This document shows positions 6,597 through 13,320 of a DNA stretch of 13,620 nt, one piece after another. The stretch comes from an uncultured Collinsella sp. GTDB lineage: Bacteria > Actinomycetota > Coriobacteriia > Coriobacteriales > Coriobacteriaceae. The notes below the pieces were generated by a model. The model was not told where the DNA came from. It searched no databases and was given only the letters and a program-made list of their open reading frames with translations. Where the stretch lies: assembly GCA_902470925.1 (NCBI GenBank), contig CABRIF010000066.1:1-13620 (forward strand), read 5' to 3'. The position numbers were made by a program, and so were the translations under genes. How positions within the stretch are numbered: the first letter of the stretch is position 1; every line of letters begins with the position of its first letter.

Positions 6597-6923
6597 GCGC
6601 CTGCGCGCGGTTCCACGCGCGTGTGGCGTGCAGGCAGTCGTGAGAGATGCGGTGTGTGCGTCCTGTCCCGCCGCCTCAGCCGCTCAGCACGCCGATGCAT
6701 CGCTGGCGGTTGGGGCCGGCGCTGCCTCTGCCGGCATGTCCAATGCTCCATCGATGACGAAATATCCCGTCTTCAGATAGGCCTGGCGCAGCGTATCTGT
6801 ATGTTCGATGCTCCTTGTGTTCCGAGGACGGTTGAGGTCGGCGCTGCCGCTCTTGCGCGCGGCGGCCGAGCGGCGCACACTGGTGTGTGTTCGCTACTGT
6901 CGTACCGGGATGCCGGAGGGTCT
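6597..6923. other. folC-TSUP intergenic region: hairpins, no gene
   Basis: Directly after the folC stop, GCCTGC (6599-6604) pairs with GCAGGC (6630-6635) and GCGCG (6605-6609) with CGCGC (6616-6620). This nested hairpin lacks a T-run but could mark the folC transcript end. Nearer the next gene, CACAC-TG-GTGTG (6876-6887) is a near-palindrome that may be an operator, followed by a -10-like TACTGT (6895-6900) without a good -35. A minus-strand frame (6684-6878, 64 codons) has no ribosome site and no family I recognise. No tRNA or other RNA gene was seen. Confidence 0.45.
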
Positions 6924-7727
6924 ATGTCCATTGCGTATCTGCTCGTGCTCGCCATCGTGTTTGCCGCCTCGCTGCTGGGGCCGTTGTGCGGCATCGGCGG
7001 CGGGGTCATCATCAAGCCGGTGGTCGATGCGCTGGGCGTGATGGACGTGGCCACGGTGAGCTTTCTTTCGAGCGCCTCGGTGCTCACGATGGCGCTGGCC
7101 ACGCTTGCGCAGAACGCCGTTGCGCGCACCTCGAGCGTGCAGATGCGCTCGCTGGTGCCCGTGGCGCTCGGCTCGGCGCTCGGCGGCGTGGCAGGCAAGG
7201 CGGTGTTCGGGGCCTTGGCGGGCGTATTCGGCGCTGCCGACACGGTCGGTGCGGTTCAGGCACTCGTGCTCATCGTCCTGTCGTGCATCGTGCTCGCCTA
7301 TACGCTGAATCGGGATCGCGTGGCATCCATGCGCTTGGACGGATGGATCGCGCAGGCGCTCATCGGCGCGGTTGCCGGGGCGCTCTGGTCGTTTTTGGGT
7401 ATCGGCGGTGGACCGTTCAACCTGGCGATCCTGGCGTTTTTCTTCGCGATGGACAGCAAGCCCGCAGCGCAGGCATCGCTGTTCATCATCGCGTGCTCCC
7501 AGGTGGCGGGGATGGTCTACAGCGTCTGTACGGGCAGCGTTCCGGCGTTCGACCCGTTGGTGCTCGTGGGGATGTGCGCCATGGCGGTAGCGGGATCGGT
7601 GGTGGGGCGTCGCCTGGCAGCGCGCATGGACACCGCCGCCGTCGACCGTCTCTACGTGGCTGCGCTCGTGCTCATCATCGGCGTGAGCCTCTACAACGCG
7701 GTGCGGTTCGGGCTGCTTGCGGCATAG
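6924..7727 (+). CDS. TSUP (TauE/SafE) family membrane transporter
   Basis: Inner-membrane protein of the TSUP superfamily, whose members move sulfite, sulfoacetate, thiosulfate or other small organic anions. The 267 residues fall into the two-repeat layout of the family, each repeat marked by a glycine motif: LCGIGGGVIIKPVVDALG (GIGGG 23-27) and FLGIGGGPFNLAILAFFF (GIGGG 159-163). About eight hydrophobic segments are evident, with a polar loop around 128-140. ATG 6924 is chosen because GGAGGG (6915-6920) sits directly upstream; the longer in-frame extension to 6621 is arginine-rich and not family-like. The substrate is unknown and no sulfur-metabolism gene is nearby to suggest one. It converges on the RlpA-like gene, with 19 bp between the stop codons and no clear terminator. 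Confidence 0.88.
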   Translation: MSIAYLLVLAIVFAASLLGPLCGIGGGVIIKPVVDALGVMDVATVSFLSSASVLTMALATLAQNAVARTSSVQMRSLVPVALGSALGGVAGKAVFGALAGVFGAADTVGAVQALVLIVLSCIVLAYTLNRDRVASMRLDGWIAQALIGAVAGALWSFLGIGGGPFNLAILAFFFAMDSKPAAQASLFIIACSQVAGMVYSVCTGSVPAFDPLVLVGMCAMAVAGSVVGRRLAARMDTAAVDRLYVAALVLIIGVSLYNAVRFGLLAA

Positions 7728-7746
7728 GAAGCCCTGCAGCTCCCAT

Positions 7747-8871
7747 CTACAGGAAGCGGTAGGAAACCGTGTCCACGCCCACCGAGAGGAACCCGAGGGC
7801 GCGCGCCACGGCGGGCTGCATGTCGATGACGCGGTCCTTGGCATACGGGCCGCGGTCGTTTACCACGACGATGACGGACTTGCCCTTATAGCTGATCTCG
7901 ACGCGCGTGCCGAGCGGTACGTTGAGCATCGCCACGCCCATGGAGGTCTCGGTCACGATGTCGCCGCTGGCGGTGGTGCCGCCCATGAACCCGTCCCCGA
8001 TGCCGTAGTAGGAGGCCTTGCCCGATTTCCAGCCGCTTTGGTCGGAGGTGCTGGAGGATCCGCCGCTGCCCGCGGTACCGCCGGTGGAGCCCGATGTGGA
8101 GCTGCCGGCGTTGCTCGAGGAGCTACCGGAGCCGGATTGCGCGGAGGAGTCCTGCTGCGCGCTGCCGGAGGCCTGGCTGTTGGAGGACGCCTGCTGCTTT
8201 GCCGCCTGGGCGGCTTCAAGCTCGGCCGCCTTCTGCGCTGCGGCTGCGGCCGCTGCCGCCTCCGCGGCGTTCTCGGCATCGGCCTGCTGCTGCATCTTGG
8301 CGGCGGAGCTCTTGGCGGAGGTGAGCGCCTCGGAGGCCTTCTGCTGCTCGGCGAGCGCCTGGTCCTTTGCCGCGCTCAGCTCGCTCAGCTTGTCGTTCAG
8401 CTCCTCCTCGACCTTATCCAGCTCGTTCAAGGCGTCGACGTTGTCCTTCTGGATGGTGTTCAGGTATTTGCTCATCGTGATGAAATCGGCGAACGAGTCG
8501 CTGTCCAGCAGAGCCGACAGCGTGCTGCTCGAGCCGGTTTTCATCTTGTAGAGATTGCTGGCGGCCGCGGCCGCCTTCTTCTGATAGGCGGGGAGCTTTT
8601 CCTGCTCGATGGCGAGGATCTCGCTGGCGATCTGATCGACCTGGGCGTTGAGCTCGTCGGCCTTGGCCGTGGCGGAGTTGTAGGTGCTGGCGGCCGCCTC
8701 GACCTCCGCCTGCAGGCGGGAGAGCTCCGAGGTGGTCTGTGCGGTTGCCGCCGCGGCGGGGGAGGGGGCCACGGCGAGCGCGCCGCCCGCGGCCAAGGTG
8801 ATCGAAAGGCCAGCCACGCAGGCAAGACGCGCCGCGCGCATGCCGATCTTTCGCTGAGTGTCAAAACGCAT
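7747..8871 (-). CDS. Secreted coiled-coil protein with C-terminal RlpA-like double-psi beta-barrel
   Basis: Probable exported cell-wall protein of 374 residues. Residues 1-42 form a signal peptide: basic start, hydrophobic core ACVAGLSITLAAGGALA, and an AAAA cleavage region. Residues ~45-222 are coiled coil; the part reading NLYKMKTGSSSTLSALLDSDSFADFITMSKYLNTIQKDN (cut here for length at 107-144) resembles the hairpin domain of PcsB/CwlO-type hydrolases, which work with FtsEX. Residues 223-281 are a Ser/Gly/Gln linker. Residues 285-374 are an RlpA-like double-psi beta-barrel: ASYYG, TASGD, PLGTRVEI, NDRGPY (338-343), D350. RlpA proteins are lytic transglycosylases on naked glycan strands, but activity here is unproven. 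Start 8871 is chosen because a good -10 lies at 8909-8914; in-frame GTG 8925 would precede that promoter. Confidence 0.85.
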   Translation of the reverse strand: MRFDTQRKIGMRAARLACVAGLSITLAAGGALAVAPSPAAAATAQTTSELSRLQAEVEAAASTYNSATAKADELNAQVDQIASEILAIEQEKLPAYQKKAAAAASNLYKMKTGSSSTLSALLDSDSFADFITMSKYLNTIQKDNVDALNELDKVEEELNDKLSELSAAKDQALAEQQKASEALTSAKSSAAKMQQQADAENAAEAAAAAAAAQKAAELEAAQAAKQQASSNSQASGSAQQDSSAQSGSGSSSSNAGSSTSGSTGGTAGSGGSSSTSDQSGWKSGKASYYGIGDGFMGGTTASGDIVTETSMGVAMLNVPLGTRVEISYKGKSVIVVVNDRGPYAKDRVIDMQPAVARALGFLSVGVDTVSYRFL

Positions 8872-8908
8872 AGGTCTAAACCGCCCTTTGGGTCGTTGAA
8901 CGCTGGAC

Positions 8909-8914
8909 AGTATA
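8909..8914 (-). promoter_or_regulatory. -10 element of the RlpA-like gene
   Basis: The minus strand reads TATACT, a 5-of-6 match to TATAAT. Transcription would start near 8902 and leave a leader of about 30 nt before the ATG at 8871. No good -35 is present at the right distance, while repeats occupy the -35 area. This suggests activator-dependent expression. Confidence 0.6.
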
Positions 8915-8915
8915 G

Positions 8916-8943
8916 ACCTCAACACTCACCTTAAAGTTGAGGT
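8916..8943. promoter_or_regulatory. 8-bp inverted repeat over the -35 region of the RlpA-like gene
   Basis: ACCTCAAC (8916-8923) and GTTGAGGT (8936-8943) are perfect inverted copies separated by 12 bp. One arm abuts the -10 hexamer and the other lies upstream of the -35 position. Related GTTGAAC sequences occur at 8895-8901 and 8973-8979. It is a candidate binding site for a dimeric regulator, identity unknown. Confidence 0.5.
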
Positions 8944-8988
8944 TCAGGGTTGCTTCAAAAATTCACCTTAATGTTGAACTTGAGGGTT
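8926..8988. repeat. Two 26-bp imperfect direct repeats upstream of the RlpA-like gene
   Basis: Copy A (8926-8951) and copy B (8963-8988) share TCACCTTAA, then GTTGA, then AGGGTT at the same offsets, with about 22 of 26 positions identical and a period of 37 bp. Both lie upstream of the -10 on the minus strand. The region is AT-richer than its surroundings. The spacing, between three and four helical turns, is compatible with tandem protein binding. Confidence 0.6.
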
Positions 8989-9000
8989 TGGGGTCTTGAC

Positions 9001-9203
9001 CTATGGGGGCCGATGGAAAGAGGGCCCGATGGAAGGATTGTCCGGTGCGGGAGCCGCCCTCGCAGACGGGTGCCCGCCGCATCGGGCGGATGCGCAGGGC
9101 GGCTCGGCGTGCGAAGCGGCCGGTGGGTCCGCCTGCCGAGCCGGATGCTCCTGTCGCGCAGCGCCGCCCGATCGAAGAGGGCCTTGCGGGGCCACACAGC
9201 ACG
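9001..9203. other. GC-rich intergenic stretch with a concentric hairpin
   Basis: Downstream of the minus-strand peptidase and upstream of the RlpA promoter region. ATCGGGCGG (9081-9089) pairs perfectly with CCGCCCGAT (9164-9172). Inside it GCGC (9092-9095) pairs with GCGC (9156-9159), then CGGCTCGGC (9100-9108) with GCCGAGCCG (9135-9143), then GCGG (9116-9119) with CCGC (9129-9132). An alternative hairpin, CGCATC (9078-9083) with GATGCG (9089-9094), excludes the outer stem. No T-run follows on either strand. Short near-repeats containing GATGGAA occur at 9007-9020 and 9022-9036. Reading frames here look spurious. With the promoter repeats, 8872-9203 contains no gene. Confidence 0.5.
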
Positions 9204-10295
9204 CTACACGTCGAGACGACGGGCCTCGTGCGGGTAGCTGTTGAGCACCTCCACGCCGTCTTCGCGCACGAGCACCAGGTCCTCGATGCGCACGCCGAAG
9301 CGCCCCGGCAGGTAGATGCCCGGCTCGATGGAGAAGGTCATGCCTGCCTCGACGCGGTCGGTGTTGGCGGACGAGACGTCGCCGGGCTCGTGGTCTTGCA
9401 AGCCAATGCTATGCCCGAGCCGGTGTGTGAAGAAGGTGCCGTAGCCGGCCTGCTCAATCACCGCGCGAGCGGCGCGGTCGATGTCGCAGAAGCGCACACC
9501 GGGGCGAATCATGGCCTCGGCGGCCTCGTTGGCGCGGCAGACGATCTCATGGACGCGCTGCGCTTCCGGATCGGGCTCGCCCCAGAAGAACGTGCGGGTC
9601 ATGTCGGAGCAATAGCGCCGATAGCGCCCGCCGATATCGAACAGCACCACGTCGCCCTCGCACAGGCGGGTGTCGTCGGGCTCATGGTGCGGGTCGGCGG
9701 CGTTTGCGCCGAAGCTCACGATCGGCGGGAACGAGAAGTCCTCGCAGCCCTGCGCGCGGTACAGCCCCAGTAGCTGGTCGGCAACCGCGCGCTCGGTGAC
9801 GCCGGGCGCAATCAGGCTCCGCGCCTGCTCTATGACGGCGTCGTTCGCGGCGCTCGAGCGGCGCATGAGTTCGCGCTCGCGGGCATCTTTGCGGCTGCGT
9901 GCGGCGCGCACGGCCGCATCGGCGAGGAAGCAGCCCGCTGCCGCCTGGCGCGCCTGGAGGGGCAGCAGCACCCCGGCGCGCAACGATGCCTCGACGCCGA
10001 GCGGGCGCACCGGGTCGAGCGCATCGGCGATCGCGGCGGCGACGTCGTCGGTGTCGCGGTGATAGCGAACCTCGGCGTTGTCGAAGACGGGGAGCTGGTG
10101 CAGCTCGTTGATCATGATGATGGGCTGCTCGCCGCGCCTCAGCGCGATGCCCGAGAACCGTTCGAGCATATCGGCGTAGAAGCCGGTGAGATAGAAGATC
10201 GACCACGGGTCGGTGATGAGCAGCTGCGCGTCGCCCCGCAGCCGCTCAAGGGCCTCCAGGATGCGATTCGCACGGTTCATGTCGACGGTTGCCAT
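9204..10295 (-). CDS. M24B metallopeptidase, Xaa-Pro dipeptidase/aminopeptidase
   Basis: Cytoplasmic two-metal peptidase that cleaves the bond before proline, releasing proline-containing dipeptides or N-terminal residues. The 363-residue protein has a creatinase-like N-terminal domain (~1-130) and a pita-bread catalytic domain. All five metal ligands are visible: D220 (LFDIGG), D231 (CSDMTRTF), H295 (HRLGHSIGLQDHE), E324 (SIEPGIYLPG) and E338 (VRIED). H204 in DPHHEP and H302 match substrate-site histidines of the family. The PPIVSFGANAADPHH stretch is typical of PepQ/PepP relatives; the short length favours a PepQ-like enzyme, but PepP and PepQ cannot be separated with confidence. The start at 10295 has AAAGGG about 8-9 nt upstream. 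It lies 99 bp after carD in the same direction and may be co-transcribed or use its own promoter. Confidence 0.93.
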   Translation of the reverse strand: MATVDMNRANRILEALERLRGDAQLLITDPWSIFYLTGFYADMLERFSGIALRRGEQPIIMINELHQLPVFDNAEVRYHRDTDDVAAAIADALDPVRPLGVEASLRAGVLLPLQARQAAAGCFLADAAVRAARSRKDARERELMRRSSAANDAVIEQARSLIAPGVTERAVADQLLGLYRAQGCEDFSFPPIVSFGANAADPHHEPDDTRLCEGDVVLFDIGGRYRRYCSDMTRTFFWGEPDPEAQRVHEIVCRANEAAEAMIRPGVRFCDIDRAARAVIEQAGYGTFFTHRLGHSIGLQDHEPGDVSSANTDRVEAGMTFSIEPGIYLPGRFGVRIEDLVLVREDGVEVLNSYPHEARRLDV

Positions 10296-10331
10296 AGCGC
10301 CACCCTTTCACTGCAAACGATGTTGCCTGAT

Positions 10332-10364
10332 AGGGTAGCGCATTCAGGGTCGCGCCAAGGCGCG
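10332..10364 (-). promoter_or_regulatory. Candidate promoter region of the Xaa-Pro peptidase gene
   Basis: On the minus strand TTGGCG is followed 15 nt later by TACCCT (10332-10337), a weak -35/-10 pair with short spacing. The -35 falls within a near-palindrome, CGCGCC-AA-GGCGCG (10351-10364), that could instead be a hairpin at the end of the carD transcript. It has no T-run. Either role is tentative. Confidence 0.3.
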
Positions 10365-10394
10365 CGGGCGGCAGGGGAGGCGGCGGCTCGGCGC

Positions 10395-10901
10395 TTAGTT
10401 CTCAGCGGCGGCAAACGCGCGCGATGCGGCGTCGTCGATGCAGCGCTCGATATCCTGCTCGCTGCGGTCGAGCACCACGGCGAGCTCCTCGATCGAGCGG
10501 CGGCGCGCCTCCTTCAGCACGCGGTTGTAGTAGCTGCTCGGCTTCTTGCCACGGCGCTGCGCATCGTGGATGCGCTCGCGCATGGTCTTGGCCACGCGCA
10601 TGGTTTCGGGCGCACCGAGGTGGATGCGCTTTTTGAAGTAGGTTTCCTCAAGGTTGCTGTTGCGCTCGGTGAACGGGTCGGTTTCCAGCTGATCGTAGCG
10701 CGCAAGCAGGTCCTCGGCCGCTTCGGGCGAGATGGCCGCATGCAGGCGGTCCTGCTGGGCGAGCGGGTAGAGGATACGGGTTTCAGAATGACCGGATTTT
10801 GCGTACAGGTCGATCATGGGCGCCGGCGTGTCATCGCGGAACCCCATGACGGTGCAGACTCCCTGGCCCGGGTGAATGACGTGCTCTCCGATTGCAAACA
10901 T
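10395..10901 (-). CDS. carD: CarD-family RNA-polymerase-binding transcription regulator
   Basis: Global regulator of the CarD/CdnL/TRCF-RID family, which binds the RNA polymerase beta subunit and modulates open-complex stability at many promoters, including rRNA promoters. The N-terminus MFAIGEHVIHPGQGVCTV is the beginning of the Tudor-like polymerase-interaction domain (~1-60). The C-terminal part (~61-160) is all helical and basic (KRIHLGAPETMRVAKTMRERIHDAQRRGK...), as in CarD's DNA-binding domain. Length, 168 residues, fits. There is no tryptophan in the protein; the region TDPFTERNSNLEE (74-86) aligns roughly with the segment that carries the promoter-wedging Trp of mycobacterial CarD, leaving F77 or P76 there. 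The start at 10901 has GGAGG 4 nt upstream. It is divergent from argS. Confidence 0.88.
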   Translation of the reverse strand: MFAIGEHVIHPGQGVCTVMGFRDDTPAPMIDLYAKSGHSETRILYPLAQQDRLHAAISPEAAEDLLARYDQLETDPFTERNSNLEETYFKKRIHLGAPETMRVAKTMRERIHDAQRRGKKPSSYYNRVLKEARRRSIEELAVVLDRSEQDIERCIDDAASRAFAAAEN

Positions 10902-10940
10902 GCTACCTCCAACTGATTGGCTAAACGCTACTAACTACCC

Positions 10941-10969
10941 ATACTACCATATTTACGTGGGATTTTCAT
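10941..10969 (-). promoter_or_regulatory. carD: Promoter of carD
   Basis: On the minus strand an extended -10, TGGTAGTAT (10941-10949), lies 17 nt downstream of ATGAAA (10964-10969), a 4-of-6 match to TTGACA. Transcription would start near 10934 and give a leader of about 33 nt. The surrounding 10921-10980 is strikingly AT-rich for this window. Confidence 0.55.
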
Positions 10970-10984
10970 CTAATGTTACCGTGT

Positions 10985-11340
10985 GCAAGCACAATTTCGG
11001 CACAGGAGGGGAACCGCGTGGAGCCTCGGTCCCCGCACGGTATATGTCGAACCGTCCCGAGGCCGGCGCAACGGTGCGTCGGATGGGTATGCCTGCTCGT
11101 GCCGCGGCGCGGTTGTCGGCACCGTGGCAATTCGGCGGTGCCCGCCCGCGCGGCGGACGGCAAGACGCGCGGCCCAGGCCCTGTCTCGCTCGTCCCGCAT
11201 GCCTCCTGCCGCCGGCTGTGCACCCCCGACTGCGCATGTTCGCACGCCGGGCGGCAATCCGTATGCGCCCTGGAGCCGACGGGAGTCGGCAGGGGGCCGC
11301 CCTCGCGCTGGGTGTGCCTTCAAAATAGCAGGCAGACCGC
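10985..11340. other. Hairpin-rich carD-argS intergenic DNA, no protein gene seen
   Basis: Several GC-rich inverted repeats follow one another. GCCTCGG/CCGAGGC (11023-11029, 11057-11063) encloses ACGG/CCGT. CGCA/TGCG is at 11067-11078. A long imperfect stem at 11102-11156 contains CCGC/GCGG, GCGCGG/CCGCGC and GGCACCG/CGGTGCC around an 11-nt loop. A bulged stem at 11208-11255 contains GCCGC/GCGGC, CGG/CCG and GTGC/GCAC. GCCGAC-GGGA-GTCGGC is at 11275-11290. Reading frames on both strands are arginine/proline-rich and lack ribosome sites. No tRNA is seen. It may be a structured RNA, a long argS leader, or simply GC-rich spacer. Confidence 0.4.
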
Positions 11341-11343
11341 GAG

Positions 11344-11380
11344 CTTGCGTGTGGTAAAGTACTTGACGATACTATGTCAA
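11344..11380 (+). promoter_or_regulatory. argS: Promoter region of argS with a TTGAC/GTCAA inverted repeat
   Basis: An extended -10, TGGTAAAGT, lies at 11352-11360. A second -10-like TACTAT (11370-11375) has TTGCGT (11345-11350) 19 nt upstream. TTGAC (11363-11367) and GTCAA (11376-11380) form a perfect 5-bp inverted repeat with an 8-bp spacer over or just after these elements, so a repressor could act here. The leader from either start is 60-75 nt and has no T-box. Confidence 0.45.
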
Positions 11381-11438
11381 ATCCCGGCCGCTGCGCGGCG
11401 ATGCGCACGGCTCGGGGGTGCTCATCGGAGGAGGACCT

Positions 11439-13292
11439 ATGCCGGAGAAGATCGAAGAGCTGGTACGCGCCGCGCTCACTGACGCCCAGGAGGCTGGCGA
11501 CCTGCCCGCGTTCGAGGTGGAGGACTGCGGTATCGAGCGACCGGCCGATACTTCACATGGCGAGTGGACCTCGACCATGGCCCTGAAGTCCGCCAAGCTC
11601 GCGCACTGCGCCCCGCGCGCCATCGCCGAGGCCATCGTCAAACATCTGCCCGAGAGCGCGCAGGTTGAGAAGGTCGAGATCGCGGGCCCCGGATTCATCA
11701 ACTTCTACCTGTCCGCCGCGTCCAAAAACGCCGTGTTCGGCGTCGCCCGTGCCGAGGGCATGGATTTTGCGAAGTCCAACGTGGGCGGCGGTCTCAAGAC
11801 CCAGGTCGAGTTCGTGTCCGCCAACCCGGTGGGTCCCATGCACGTGGGCCACGGCCGCTGGGCCGCACTCGGCGACTCGCTGTGTCGCGTCATGAGCCAC
11901 GCCGGCTATGACATCCAGCGCGAGTTCTACATCAACGATCACGGCTCCCAGATGGACGTGTTCGGCAACTCCATCTCCTACCGCTACATGCAGCTGGTCG
12001 AGATCATGGAGAAGCAGGGCCTGGACATCGACGGCGCCCGTGACTTCCTCGCCCAGGATCGCGACAACTACGTGCAGGACGAGGCCGACGAGCACCTGGA
12101 CAGCCATCCCTACATGGACGCCTTCACCCAGGGTCTGGGCGGCAACGCCTACGGCGGCACCTACATCATCGACGAGGCGGCGGCCTTCTACAAGAAGGAC
12201 GGCGACAAGTGGGCCCACGCCACGGATGAGGAGCGCATGCTCTACTTCCGCGAGGAGGGTTACGCCAAGATGGTGGAGAATATGCGCCAGCTGTGCCATG
12301 ACGTCCGCTGCGACTTCGACAAGTGGTTCTCCGAGCGCACCGTCTACATCAAGGACACCGAGGGCGCAAACGCCGGCACCTCCGCGGTCGACCGCGCCTT
12401 TGCCAAGCTTGAGGAGATGGGCTACCTCTACACCAAGGACGGCGCCCTGTGGTTCCGCTCCACCGACCTGGGCGACGACAAGGACCGCGTGCTGGTGAAG
12501 GCCAACGGCGAGTACACCTACTTCGCCTCCGACGTGGCCTATCACTGGGACAAGTTCCAGCGCGTGGACCATGTCATCGACATCTGGGGCTGCGACCACC
12601 ACGGCTACATCAACCGCGTCCGCTGCGTGTGCGACGCCCTGGGCTACCCGGGTCAGTTCGAGGTCCTGCTGGGCCAGTTCGTCAACCTGCTGCGCAACGG
12701 CAAGCCCATCCGCATGTCCAAGCGCAAGGGCACCATGGTCACCTTCCAGGAGCTCGTGGACGAGGTGGGCGCCGACGCCACGCGCTACACCCTGATCTCG
12801 CGCTCCTCCAACCAGGCCATCGACTTCGATATCGAGGCCGTCAAGGAGAAGAGCCAGAACAACCCGGTGTATTACGTGCAGTATGCGCATGCCCGCATCT
12901 GCTCCATCCTGCGCAAGGCCGCTGGCGTGACGCCGGAGCAGGCCGCCGAGATGGGCATGGCTGCCGTCGCTGCCAAGGCCATCGGCGACGACGTTGACTA
13001 CGCGCTGCTGACCGATCCCACCGAGCTGGCGCTCTCCCGCAAGCTTTCCGAGCTGGAGGACCTCATCGCCAGCTGCGCCCGCGACCGCGCGCCGTTCCGC
13101 CTGTCGCATTTCGCCGAGGAGCTCGCCGCCGGCTTCCACAGCTTCTACCAGGCCTGTCAGGTGCTCCCCAGCGAGGGCCGTCCGGTCGACGCCGAGCTGT
13201 CCCGCGCGCGCCTGGCCGCCTGCGACGCCGTGCGCTCCGTGCTGGCGCTCGTGCTGAGCCTGATCGGCGTGTCCGCGCCCGAGCAGATGTAG
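11439..13292 (+). CDS. argS: Arginine--tRNA ligase (ArgRS)
   Basis: Class I synthetase that charges tRNA-Arg with arginine; the family needs tRNA for amino-acid activation. The 617-residue protein begins with the ArgRS-specific N-terminal tRNA-binding domain (~1-115, ending in VEIAGPGFINFYLS). The HIGH motif is HVGH (135-138) in SANPVGPMHVGHGRWAALGDSL. The KMSKS position reads RMSKR (425-429) within IRMSKRKGTMVTFQELVDEVGADATRY. The C-terminal DALR anticodon-binding domain runs from YYVQYAHARICSIL to the end (GVSAPEQM). ATG 11439 follows GGAGGAGG (11427-11434) by 4 nt, and an upstream in-frame CTG at 11418 is less likely. A strong intrinsic terminator 29 nt after the stop shows it is the last gene of its transcript, probably transcribed alone. 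Confidence 0.98.
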   Translation: MPEKIEELVRAALTDAQEAGDLPAFEVEDCGIERPADTSHGEWTSTMALKSAKLAHCAPRAIAEAIVKHLPESAQVEKVEIAGPGFINFYLSAASKNAVFGVARAEGMDFAKSNVGGGLKTQVEFVSANPVGPMHVGHGRWAALGDSLCRVMSHAGYDIQREFYINDHGSQMDVFGNSISYRYMQLVEIMEKQGLDIDGARDFLAQDRDNYVQDEADEHLDSHPYMDAFTQGLGGNAYGGTYIIDEAAAFYKKDGDKWAHATDEERMLYFREEGYAKMVENMRQLCHDVRCDFDKWFSERTVYIKDTEGANAGTSAVDRAFAKLEEMGYLYTKDGALWFRSTDLGDDKDRVLVKANGEYTYFASDVAYHWDKFQRVDHVIDIWGCDHHGYINRVRCVCDALGYPGQFEVLLGQFVNLLRNGKPIRMSKRKGTMVTFQELVDEVGADATRYTLISRSSNQAIDFDIEAVKEKSQNNPVYYVQYAHARICSILRKAAGVTPEQAAEMGMAAVAAKAIGDDVDYALLTDPTELALSRKLSELEDLIASCARDRAPFRLSHFAEELAAGFHSFYQACQVLPSEGRPVDAELSRARLAACDAVRSVLALVLSLIGVSAPEQM

Positions 13293-13320
13293 GGCGGCAG
13301 CCTTCTGTTGCCATGAGTTG

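Noticed and set aside
6684..6878. Minus-strand 64-codon frame between folC and the TSUP gene
   Set aside because: Its middle looks mildly protein-like, but there is no ribosome site, no promoter and no recognisable family, and its ends are low-complexity.
7717..8934. Plus-strand frame (405 codons) opposite the RlpA-like gene
   Set aside because: Gly/Leu/Arg-rich shadow of the Ala/Ser-rich coiled-coil gene. The minus-strand product has a signal peptide and a clear RlpA domain.
11001..11020. T-box-like GGGGAACCGCG upstream of argS
   Set aside because: The critical TGGN is GGGA here, the element would lie at the wrong (5') end of the leader more than 400 nt from argS, and no antiterminator/terminator pair follows it.
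10953..11408. Overlapping 110-170-codon frames on both strands between carD and argS
   Set aside because: All are Arg/Pro/Ala-rich, mutually overlapping and without ribosome sites, as random GC-rich DNA produces.
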